From assembly GCA_021234155.1 (NCBI GenBank), contig JAJEKV010000078.1, forward strand, positions 4,563,225 through 4,627,224: DNA of 64,000 nt. Reading direction: 5' to 3'. The notes under the pieces were generated by a model that did no database searches, was not told where the DNA came from, and was given only the letters and a program-made list of their open reading frames with translations. Positions 53,856 to 63,260 of the stretch are shown piece by piece. The stretch is from Isoetes taiwanensis. Taxonomy: Eukaryota; Streptophyta; Lycopodiopsida; Isoetales; Isoetaceae. The position numbers were made by a program, and so were the translations under genes. Position 1 is the stretch's first letter. Each line of letters starts with the position of its first letter.

Positions 53856-53922
53856 AGATCACACCAAGCTTAATTTTGTATAAGCTAAAAGGTTGGAATA
53901 TACTAAATTGCATGGTGTGATC
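53856..53922. repeat. GATCACAC hairpin 14, AAGCTT subfamily
   Basis: AGATCACACCAAGCTTAATT against AATTGCATGGTGTGATCC, 67 bp. With copies 11-13 it forms a tandem series of about 200-bp units (repeat of TTTGTTGTCAA and CTTTTCAAAGAGCATAT between them). Confidence 0.85.
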
Positions 53923-54619
53923 CACTTTCTTGTTTGTTGTCAATAGATAATAACATCAAGTCCCTCATCAATAGTCTCCCATTTGCATATAAAATATGTA
54001 TCATTCCAAGTTATATTATGTTTTATGAACTAAACTTTTTCAAAGAGGGTCCCAAAGCAAAATACAAACACTTAATCAATAAGCCAACAGTTTACCAACA
54101 ACCAAAGCTTTATTAAATAAGATTTTTATGTTATTTTATCAAACCTAACAATGTTTCCATATGTGACACTTTGAGTTAATCCATCCAAAGGCTCATGAAA
54201 GCGGCGTTTTATACAATATATCTTTGGAGCTTTTGTGTGTCGTGGCATTAGTAAACACCTCTAATAGAGCAAATATTTTGTAACTCATTTTTCAACAACC
54301 CCGGATGCACGCCTTATCAAACATTTCTTCATTGCAAGGACACCATTCTCATCGTGCTTGCACAATTCGCTTAAAAGAGGTCATGGGACGACTTTTCAAG
54401 CTCGGCCCTTTAACTTTACAACGTAAAACTAGATGCCCATTGCCCTGAATGTATATCTTGGAAAACATGTCTCTTATGTCCATATGTTAGACAACAACGA
54501 TGCTAGTAATGCTTTTCCCTAGTCTCAAATCCCCTAACATCTGATAAATATAGCCCAAAGAAAAATATTTGATTCAGTGAGTGAATATAAATCAAGAAGA
54601 GGGAAGAAAAAAGAAGCAA
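53923..54619. other. AT-rich sequence of the block
   Basis: No gene recognised. Confidence 0.4.
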
Positions 54620-54687
54620 GGATCACATGACGCGAAATCTCACTACACATTTACAAAGTGCATATGCATTTTCGCATGGTGTGATCC
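54620..54687. repeat. GATCACAC hairpin 15
   Basis: GGATCACATGACGCGAAATC against CATTTTCGCATGGTGTGATCC, 68 bp. Last hairpin before the right terminal repeat. Confidence 0.9.
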
Positions 54688-54839
54688 ATGTATTATTGAG
54701 GGTGCAAATTTGCAAATATCCTCCTCTTCAAATCCCTTCCCCCTCCCTTCCCTTTTTTTTTTTTTTGCAATATACTATCCATAGCATTTATTTTGAACCC
54801 TATAGTTCTACCTATTCATTATGTGATGAATGTCGCCCG

Positions 54840-55551
54840 TGATGTAACTCCATAGTCACCCTTCGTTAAGGATAGCATTCTCACCCATGAGCCTATGGAT
54901 AGATATCCTTCCACCGGGCCATGCCTTTATTGTTTTGTAAGTGATGAACCTGCGGAAGCAATGATGGAGCAATGATGGATGCAATTGTAAGAATGAATGA
55001 CAGGGGAGCAATACGATGAATGGGAAGAGTCTAAAAAGTAGGAAAACTTCAGAATGAAAATTTGGGTAGTAAAACATGGCATGTAACGACGTTTGCTTTG
55101 TCCAAGACATCGCCTCTCGCCGTTGTTGCGTAACTCTATGCTCGCGCCCGAAAAACACACTGACACTATTGGAGACTTGGATTCCAAATGAAGAGAGGTG
55201 GGGAGAGGATGCACAATAGGGCGCTTAACGTGAACAATGGAAATCTTGGTGCCAAAATTTGATAAGATGGTTGGTGCATGTGGGCATGTGCACGATGAGG
55301 GCGGAAAAGTAGCCATTATTTTGGTCCGCGACACGATTTTCAAAAATGCGGCCATTAATGTGGTTGCAATGAATGCACAAACATGTCCTATGAAATTTTC
55401 GCCATGTGGATGCCAAGTAAGCCTGCTCCTCTTTCTACTTGCCAACTAATACTGACTTTCGTAAAAAAGGCGCAAACCTGATTGGTCCTGGCGAATCTGA
55501 CGTGGAAATCTTTAACCCAAGATAAGGGCCATTTTCAGACCCCAAATCCGC
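54840..55551 (-). repeat. Right terminal inverted repeat
   Basis: Complement of the left repeat, best between 55190 and 55551. Inward similarity is patchy down to about 54840 (CATGGGTGAGAATGC resembles TCAGGTGAGTATGCC of the left arm). It is longer than the left arm, owing to an insertion or duplication. Confidence 0.8.
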
Positions 55552-55559
55552 CCTAATGT

Positions 55560-57430
55560 GTCTACCTTCGATTGTTACTCTGGTGTTTCACTTGCCGAGG
55601 ACCAAGAGTGTCCTATTGCAATAGCGTATGAATACTTTATTTGGATTAAGCCACTTTATATCGATGATTATATCATACTTTCTCAGTGATGTTACTTGGG
55701 GCTAAGACTTGTGCATTGAGGTTGGGAAGACTACATCACAATCTATCCTTGTTGCATAGTCATAGTCTTTGGCTATTAGCTAATTCTGCTTTTTTCCTAT
55801 GTTCACCTCCTTTGTTGAAAACTTATACCTCTGAATAACTTTGGGGAACATGAAGTGGGGAGAACTTCCCATATCCATAAGAAATGTGACAGGTTTTCCT
55901 CCTATTTTGGTTATAACAACTATGACGCTAGGTTGATCATCTACTTTACATGTAACGGTGGGGCATGATCATTATTGTTTCATCTCGCCCTTCTCTTCTA
56001 TTGTTGCTAAAAGGGCTTTGAATTCCTCCTGCTCCGGTTCCCCAATCGAAAATTTCAAAGTTGGCGAATTTGGACTTTCGGCAACTATGGGACAAGTGTC
56101 TAGCTAACATGCAAAAGAAACATAGCTTTTTTGAGCTAGCTATTACCTTCTGATCAAGTATCTGTCTACAAATTTCTTAAGCTTTGGGTGCAATGGCGGC
56201 CTCTTTTGTCTTTTGAATTTTCTGATGTCTGGCCTTTCACTATCATTTCTTCGAATCCTATCTTGTCAGCTAAATTATGTTCCTTGGTATATTCCTATGT
56301 CTCTTTTGAAATTTCCTAACATTTCCTTAAGAAACCTCTCCTTTCAATAGGTTGGCAGTAGATCTTCCTTTGTTGTCGTCGTCGTTGCCATCATCATCAT
56401 CACTGTCGTCGTCTCTTACTGATAATGCAAAGCTTACATGCTTGGCTGCAATAGACTCTAAATTCTTAGCATAGTTTTCTTCCTCCCTTATGATCATGGG
56501 TCTACAATTCTTGACCTGCTCCTTTATTTCTTGTCAAACACCTTCAATGAATCCTTCGACGACTTCTTCTTCTAAGAAGCATTTGTAGAGTTTGAAACTC
56601 ATGTAAATGCACGTGTATTTATATATGGATTTATTCTTTTATGTTAGCCTTGCTAAATCTTGTCTTTTCTCCATCATAGTTAGAATTTAATCTCTTTGGT
56701 AGGTTGCTAGAAAGATTTTCATTTAGTTGTGCCTTATTTCACTGTTCTCATTTCCGCAAGGTTTCTGCACAAGATGTGTGCTGATCTGGTTAACCTTCCC
56801 ATAGCTACTCTTGTATGCTAATAAAATTTAGTTGGTTGCCAATACAAAATTGTTGTACCTAGTGAATCCATACTTCCAGTATGATCCATTTTATTCTCTT
56901 CACACCTTAAAGGTTTGGAGGTTTGTGTTCTTCCACAAGGCTGCAATGATATCTTGTTGCTTTCTTGCTTCCTCGACATCTTTATGCTATTTCTTATTGT
57001 TGTTCCAATCGTTATGAGATGGTGATGAGCTAAGATATTTGTCATTTTCTGTCTTGTTCTGAGCGAGTCGTGCTAGATCATCTAGTAGCTAATGTCACTC
57101 TTGCGTGCATTGCTTGGGAATGTGAGCATGAGCATAAGAATATGCTCTTTGCGGATCTTGTAGGAGATTTAGGGTGTCTTCTTTGATATCCTAAGACGTA
57201 GAAAGTCTCAAATTCTTTCCTCATAGTTCGAGATGTTTTGGCTACTAATTGCCTTATCCCCTCTTCTTGTTCATTAGGGTAAGAGGTTATAGTTGATGTG
57301 TGTATCATTCTTGTAGGCTCCATTTCTATTGTCGCATATGATTTCGTTATTACTCTATTTCTTCTAGTTGGTACCCTTAGTCTAAGAGTAATATGCAAAT
57401 ATGCTGCATGATTGCATTTATGACTAATCA
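55560..57430 (-). pseudogene. Ty3-type LTR retrotransposon gag and protease remnant
   Basis: On the minus strand, in order: gag-like frames around 57430-56800, an acidic Asp-rich stretch (complement of 56377-56412), a zinc knuckle CFFCMLARHLSHSC (56122-56081, exactly C-x2-C-x4-H-x4-C), and an aspartic protease with GGKPVTFLMDMGSSPHFM (about 55910-55860, the D-T-G-S motif changed to D-M-G-S) and YDIIIDIKWLNPNK (about 55680). This order is gag-protease of Ty3/gypsy elements. Several stops and frameshifts. Reverse transcriptase should follow but is missing: the sequence stops at about 55555, exactly where the 21.3-kb block's right inverted repeat begins. The other flank of the block does not continue it. 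Confidence 0.65.
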
Positions 57431-57485
57431 TACAAGGGTTACAGTAAACATCAACTGTATATAGGTTATGTTTTTATTAATGGTA

Positions 57486-57515
57486 CTAGTAATGATGCCC
57501 AGTGTGGTTGGGCAT
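57486..57515 (-). mobile_element. Helitron 3' terminus, minus strand
   Basis: Read on the minus strand: ATGCCCAACCACACTGGGCA hairpin, ATTA spacer, CTAG, then T. The matching 5' end is not in the window or is too diverged. The unidentified minus-strand gene at 57850-60540 would lie within such an element. Confidence 0.55.
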
Positions 57516-57644
57516 AAGTTGGAAACCTGTGTAGATAGAAACCTATTCAGCTCAGACTCCTTTTCATAAACAGAATATAATGGAAACCAAGCTCAACACT
57601 GTTGGGCTATGAGAGGTTTTTGTGCGTTCGGCATCGTTTCCCTT

Positions 57645-57850
57645 CCCTTTGTCTTTTGCTCTATCCCTCATTTTTTCTTTTTCTTTTTCCTTTTCCTTTT
57701 CCTTTTCCTTTGCCTTTGCCTTTGCCTTTTCCCTCATTTTCTTACACACTTTCCTTTTTTCTCATTTTCCTTATGCATTTTCTTTTTCCCCTTTTTTTCT
57801 TAACCCCCTTTTCCCTTTCCTTCTATTCCCTTTCCCCTCTCCCAAGTGTA
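57645..57850. repeat. Pyrimidine tract (CCTTTT)n
   Basis: Mostly C and T with runs of CCTTTT, CTTTGC and TTTTTCC. Open frames in all three forward frames here are low-complexity artefacts. Confidence 0.85.
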
Positions 57851-57869
57851 ACATTACCATGATCTCACG

Positions 57870-58680
57870 TTCCCGCGCTAGCATTGCGGCCTTCTCCTCA
57901 GGGTTGCATTGCTTTTTAAACATTCTGGAGTTGTTCTTGAAGGCGATTGTGAAATAGTAGTCTGCTTCTTCCCATTGTAAGGTACCAAAGCAAAAAACAG
58001 GCTTTTATCTTTGACAGGACCCCAATTAACAGTGGCTAGTATCTTTTCGAAAAACACTTCAAGGAAATCCCTGGACTGGTCATCATTGATGAAACTTAGA
58101 CATCTTCTTGATGTTTCAGGGCTTCTCTACCAATGTACCCTCCAACATGAAGTTCACAGCAAGTGGTATCAAGGGGTTCAAAAGCCTCAACAAGATAGCT
58201 AGCTAGATTGATTGCAAACCCATGTTTATTCAAGGGCCCCTTTTCTTTTGTCAGCAATTCCAGAATGATGTCTTTTCGGTAAAGGTCAGGAACATCAAAT
58301 TCCTGGCATTCATTCACTTCATCCTCATCATCTACTTTGTAGAACACATTTTTTAAGCTGGTTTCATCCAAAAGAAAACACTGCCATGCACCTTTATTTG
58401 ATGTCCCTTTGCTCTTAGCTACCTCATAGTCATCATCTGGCACAAGGGATATCATTATGAAGATTATACAAGCGCTTTTAAACTGCATCTTCAAATCAGT
58501 ATCCTTTGTCTCAAAGAGAAGAGAACCTTCCCTAACGATATTTAGGCATTCCAAGTCGTATGAAGCCATCAAAGCATGCATTCTATCTATTGCTGGCGGG
58601 CATGACAGAGTTGTTCCACGTAAGGGCTGCACGAATAAGAAAATCATATCATCCAAAACACGCAGGGCAGACAAAAATAT
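57870..58680 (-). pseudogene. Unidentified gene, 3' part
   Basis: A minus-strand frame of 192 codons, 58674-58096, has ordinary protein composition: DDMIFLFVQPLRGTTLSCPP, MHALMASYDLECLNIVREGS, DVPDLYRKDIILELLTKEKG and AFEPLDTTCCELHVGG. After its stop a neighbouring frame continues SFINDDQSRDFLEVFFEKIL and ATVNWGPVKDKSLFFALVP, then a third EEADYYFTIAFKNNSRMFKK. It is therefore one longer gene with frameshifts. I do not recognise the family. It may join the minus-strand pieces at 59400-60540. Confidence 0.45.
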
Positions 58681-58727
58681 ACCACTTTTAGATCAAGCCA
58701 ACATGATAATCAAGAAAGGACAAATCC

Positions 58728-58905
58728 ACGCGTGCCCAATTCGCGGGGCATGTACACATGCCAGCTGAATACAAATTGGCAGCATGAATATATGCCTGGC
58801 GCGAATTGGCAATCTTCTGTGTGCCCAATTCGCGCCAGGCGTGTACTCATGCTAATAATTCACGCCAGACGCGAATTGGCAGCATGAATACACGTCTGAC
58901 CTAGT
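58728..58905. repeat. Alternating inverted copies of a GCGAATTGGC unit
   Basis: Around 58770-58855 a 30-bp arm (GCATGAATATATGCCTGGCG) pairs with CGCCAGGCGTGTACTCATGC. Partial copies in alternate orientation flank it (CCCAATTCGCGGGGCATG at 58737; CGCGAATTGGCAGCATGAAT at 58869). Confidence 0.75.
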
Positions 58906-59400
58906 CTATTGCTGTTATTCCTACTTGATATATCTAAATGCCACCTAATATACTAACCTTTTATAAAGGAAGACTTTGCCCATTTCATGTTGCACTAATC
59001 TCTGCGAGGTCCTCTGTAGACGTATGGGGGCTTAGAAAGCGACACCTCTTGTGGTTGTAATGAAGCAGATACATGATTTGTCCTGTTTGCTTAGCCTGGT
59101 TGGAGAGAGATCGTTGTGCTTCAATAGAATGCTGTCCATCAATAATAAGAAAGCATACATTTGGGTTCTCTACTGTAAGCTCCTCCAGCGTTGTCCACTA
59201 GAGTGGAGCATCCTTTTTTCCTATCCCAAGGAAGCACTTCTGCGGGCATGGGGACTTGGCCTAGATTCCTCACCATCCCACTCAAGATTTATCTTGCATG
59301 CTCAGGATAATGCCTCCTGCTAACAAATGTTGACTTATGTGATCTCACCAAGCGGTCAACATGGATGGGATGTGTAAAAGATTGGCCAAGTGGGTAGTTG
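58906..59400. other. Spacer
   Basis: A 90-codon forward frame at 59051-59323 (LQRCPLEWSILFSYPKEALL) has no recognisable family. Nothing else seen. Confidence 0.4.
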
Positions 59401-60540
59401 TCTGCATACTTGACTAACCTACTCATTGTCTCCAGCTACAAATTCGTACATCCCTGATATCATTTTGATGCTTCAAGTCTTCCAGGCAATAACTTGGAGA
59501 AGGTCCTCGCAAAGCTCTCCTCACTGCAGACACCCTTCACTTATAGACACTGGAGTGAGAGCAATATTTTGAGGCCATCCATACTTGAAACATGACTCAG
59601 CACTCACATCCTTCTTTATCAGACAATCTTTGAAAGTTGTTGCCCTGACATGTGTAAATCTGACGAGATCTTTCTTGTCCACTAAGAGTTGACAATGTAT
59701 GTCATCTGCTCCTCACAAACGATAAGAATACCTTGTTTCTTCATGAGATTGGTCTCTTTCTTCCTGGAGTGTAATACAAGATCCACCTTACCATCCATCA
59801 ACATACCACTCTGCACTATCATCCATCTTCTCCTCGGGGCATCGAGGATCTGTGTCTGCTCTGATAATGGATCCGCTATCATCCATCGATAATGCATAGG
59901 GTACTGCATCCTCGTTAGGCTTTCCTTCTTCTGTGAGCTTGAGGTCGCAGGAGCATCTTCCGAGCCTCTTTCTTTCTTAGGATGAGGTGTAGCAACTACC
60001 AATCGGTTTTGCCTTTTCTTCCCTGCAAAGGAGGGTGCAATATATACTTAGCGCGATTTCGAGTGGTCTACCATTCCAACCAGACTAGACTGTAAAGAAT
60101 GGCATACAGTCGCCAATTATAGATAGACTAATCACATGTATGACAAAAGAGCAAAGGCTTAACAATCACTCATAGGCAGGCTAATTAAACATGGGCAGAA
60201 TAATTTACTCACTGCCAAACAAATTATAGACAGAACAGTTAATCACGGGCAGGACAATTAATCACAGGAAGGACAATTATGCAAAGACAGATTTAACTCA
60301 CTGCCAGAGAAATGATAGACATAACAATTAGGCCGGGCAGAAGATTTATTGACAGAAAATAAAGAACAAACACTGTACAATAAACAGACCAATGAACAGA
60401 ACCCTAAACACTAAACAAAGAATCGAACAATGAATGAATGACATACAGAATGATGAAGAATACTGACCTTGAGCGGCTTCTTTATGGCTAGACCAGAGTT
60501 CGGAGAAGCACAACCTTTGGGCGGCATTTTCGCGACAATC
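59400..60540 (-). pseudogene. Unidentified gene, 5' part
   Basis: On the minus strand an ATG near 60528 gives MPPKGCASPNSGLAIKKPLK followed by a GTCAGT donor. After CCTTTGCAG an open stretch (60002-59682) reads ATPHPKKERGSEDAPATSSS, SGMLMDGKVDLVLHSRKKE and KKQGILIVCEEQM. A shifted frame continues LLVDKKDLVRFTHVRATTFK and CFKYGWPQNIALTPVSISEG before a stop near 59525. The exon phases do not join cleanly, so it is probably decayed. A Lys-rich, nuclear-looking N-terminus is all that can be said. Confidence 0.35.
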
Positions 60541-60824
60541 GGAGTTCTTGAATTCTTGAGCGCCTCGACGATCTTAAGTTCTTGAGCACCACGGAGCAAG
60601 TCTGCAATCAAAAAGCAAGAAATAAAATTCAAAAACTTATATAGATTTCCATAAGCAGTCAACGGTCGGGTTTGGTTAGCCAATTCGACTTTGGATCGAC
60701 GAGTTTCATTTGAATCGACTTTAGATCGACGGTCCAATAGATGGGAGCTGTGATGATTAACTATCAGGTTTGGAGCGTGTGATTTGGTTTCGTCCAAATC
60801 ATCGTGGCCTTTTCGGTTAGGCTG

Positions 60825-60870
60825 CATGGCTACCACTCCAGAGGTAGTGGGTTCGAGTCCTGTCCAGACC
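60825..60870 (+). ncRNA. tRNA-like relic (SINE head or tRNA pseudogene)
   Basis: A good box B, GGTTCGAGTCC, at about 60849, preceded by CTACC ACTCCAGA GGTAG, which resembles an anticodon arm with CCA (Trp). The loop has eight bases and no acceptor or proper T stem can be formed. A functional tRNA is unlikely. Confidence 0.4.
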
Positions 60871-61236
60871 CTTAAATGTGACAGTAGCGGTTATTTAGAT
60901 TTTGCGGATCGACTTCATATCGACGCTCAGAAATCTTACGATTGCACCTAATAGTCGACATGCAATTGGACTGACAGTTAATGGTTCAAGGGCCGCCGTA
61001 TTATGAAATCCAAAATTAGATTCCACTCAGCCGCTAAAAAATTAACGGATAATTTGAAACTGCCACCTAATCTTACCGTCTGCCTTTCTTGCCATTTGAA
61101 AGCCCATACCAGGAAATCAAAAGACGTCAGAAGAACTGGAAATATGCCTGCGCCTGAACGATGTCGAGCGCCTTCATGTAAGTTCATCTACTCTTTTGGA
61201 TTGCCCGCTGCAATTTAATCCCATAATCTTACGAGA

Positions 61237-61488
61237 TTGAACAGCGTCGGAGAGGAATGTTACGTGCTGACGACGAATTTGAAGAGGATGATGGGGAATT
61301 GCAAGATAGAATCAATCGATCCGGAAGCAGTATGCCATGGAGTTCCTCTGGGAAGTGATCATGTGAAGATCCGAGTTACCAGTTGTCATTTCAATGATGA
61401 AGCATTACCCAGAAGGCATCCTGATGGAGACACAGTAGGAGAAAGCATCGGAACCTTTGTTGCATGGCCAGTAATTCGCTTAAAAAAG
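61237..61488 (+). CDS. Exon resembling DUF8039 of plant transposon-associated proteins
   Basis: The frame reads MGNCKIESIDPEAVCHGVPL, then SDHVKIRVTSCHFNDEALP and DGDTVGESIGTFVAWPV, ending at a GTAAGA donor (61489). The order HGVPL, V-x-V, D-G-x-x-V-x-x-x-(I/V)-G-x-x-V-A-W-P is the pattern I associate with DUF8039, a domain of plant transposon-type proteins often next to Ulp1-like proteases. No downstream exon with a protease is recognised. An earlier frame (61003-61218, with CLSCHLKAHTRKSK) may or may not belong to the same gene. Confidence 0.4.
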
Positions 61489-61519
61489 GTAAGAGTTTCA
61501 TTTTTTCGAAAGAAATAGA

Positions 61520-62820
61520 GGAAGATGCATCAGAAGAAATCGATTGAGTACATATACTAAGATGCTCAAGCTGATTCTGTCATATGTATAAAATTAATAA
61601 GCCTGCAGACCAGACCATTTAGTCAAAATTTCAAAACTATAAGGCTTGCAGACCAGACCATTCAGGAATTTACAAAACAGTAGACACTCTTTACATTTTT
61701 TTACGTAGATCTGTGTGTTATTCCTCAGTAGTATCAAATGCTGGCACAGGAGAAGCTGGCACAGCAGAAGTAGAAACAAGAGAAGCTGGCACAGTAGAGG
61801 TTGGAACAAGAAAAGCTGGCACAGAAGAATCTGACAAATTAGATGGTGTAGCTATTGGGCTATTACCCAAAATAGCTTCGAGCTCTAACAAGGTGACCTA
61901 GCAAATGCACTAATAACCTGTAGTGCAATTGCAGATTCCTATTCTAAAAACTGGAATTTTGGCCTCTTTTGGGGTTTTTTATTGGACAAATTATTCAAAA
62001 TAATAAATTGCAATTTAAAACAAGCATTTTTCAAAACAACCATAAAATATAATGTGTAGTAAAACAAAGTTTACACAATAGAAAAAGATATAAAAAAAAA
62101 AGGTTAGATATATTTTTCAACTCAAGTAAAATTATACTTTTAAAAAGTGCAAATATCATGTCTCACTCATAGAAACTTAATAGTTTAAGAGGAACCTCTT
62201 CATGGACAAAGGTTCTTCGTCATCTTTTTCAACATCTACAACGATGCAAGAATTAGCAAGAATAGGTTCTTGCTCCACTGGTTCCTCTTCTCATCAAGAG
62301 GAATCAAGGTCGTAAAACCTGCAAGATTAATGTACATTCCTTGTCAATGGCAGTTGAACCCCACATCTTGTTGGCTTGTAGTACCATCAACACCAAGTTC
62401 TTGGTTCTCATGAGACATACTCTGCAAAGAACTAATAATGGAAGTCACGAAGTCCTTTATCAAGATGGACATGCTGCAGTTGTCATAGAACAAAACCTGG
62501 CATTGACTCTCCAATCTCCTGGTTGGCATTCAGTGAAAGCGCCATGGATTTTGATGGAATGCCTTAATATACTCGGATTTTGATGGAATGCCTTAATATA
62601 CCTTAATATGCCATGCATTCTCCATGGTTGACAATCTCTTGCAATTGTTGCCTTGCTAGAGCATGGTGCACCGAATTCTCTATGTAAATGCATCATTGAC
62701 TTGCTTTATCTGCACTTGAGCCATTACTAGTATATAACATGTACAACATACATCCCGTCAAGCTTTAATTGCATCTACGTCACCACCACTATCTCCTACA
62801 TATAAAATTATGTTAGCATG
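61520..62820. other. Spacer with small repeats
   Basis: GCCTGCAGACCAGACCATT occurs at about 61601 and 61645. GAAGCTGGCACAG-type units recur at 61750-61825. TGGAATGCCTTAATATAC is duplicated at about 62556 and 62584. No gene is recognised. Confidence 0.45.
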
Positions 62821-62964
62821 TCAGCAGTGTGAAAAATGTGACGTGGCTTGAGGAAAAAATGCATGTGGAGTGTGACGTGGCTCAGAAAAATGTGAGGTGG
62901 ACGTATGGAAAAAATCCAAGTGGCTTTGGGAGTGCTGAATGGAAGGGGGGGACAGAAGCATGGT

Positions 62965-63260
62965 CTAACGCCCAGATTCCACCAGTCCGACAGATTGCAA
63001 CCTTGCTTGCAACAAATACCAGCTTCTTGGAATCAAAGTGCGGGAATAAGCATTCCACATAAGTGGTGATAGTTTTGTAATTGAAGCTTTCTTGAGCTTA
63101 GCTGTCATCTTTTCGTGCATCTGCCAGCCATCTGCCGGGTAACATTCCCCGTCACAAAAAATCCTAGTAACTGACTCCACCTCAGGAATTTCCACCCTGC
63201 AGTGGAATCCCAACAACCGCGTCAATTGCTGAGCAAAGCTGAAAGGACCATGTCCAAACT
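62965..63260 (-). CDS. Possible last exon, function unknown
   Basis: On the minus strand, after TTTCACAGCAG, the frame reads FGHGPFSFAQQLTRLLGFHC, then PEVESVTRIFCDGECYPADG and KLSPLMWNAYSRTLIPRSW, and stops at 62965. The composition looks like protein and an acceptor precedes it, but I do not recognise the family. No upstream exon was found in the remaining window. Confidence 0.35.

Larger units (their letters stand above)
34295..55551. mobile_element. 21.3-kb block with long terminal inverted repeats, histone H3-like gene and hairpin family
   Basis: The 51 bp from 34295 (GCGGATTTGGGGTCTGAAAA and on) are identical to the complement ending at 55551. Lower but clear similarity runs inwards for 350 bp or more. 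Both flanks carry CCT next to the repeat (34292-34294; 55552-55554), which could be a 3-bp target duplication or chance. All copies of the GATCACAC hairpin family in the window fall inside. Content: short TATA-promoter cassettes, an H3-like histone, coiled-coil paralogues, a long A/G-rich repeat tract, and a nested Helitron (40592-44077). Candidates are an endogenous large DNA virus-like insertion or a giant TIR transposon. No capsid, polymerase or transposase is recognised, and all genes are frameshifted. Confidence 0.7.

Noticed and set aside
53256-53922. CRISPR-like array (short repeats with spacers)
   Set aside because: Repeats are self-complementary hairpins spaced irregularly (about 200 bp) in eukaryotic sequence with introns and retroelements. 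No spacer regularity.
57602-57957. Three overlapping Phe/Pro/Leu-rich frames
   Set aside because: Product of the pyrimidine tract; all three frames are open at once.
60825-60870. Functional tRNA-Trp gene
   Set aside because: The anticodon loop has eight bases and neither acceptor stem nor T stem can be formed.
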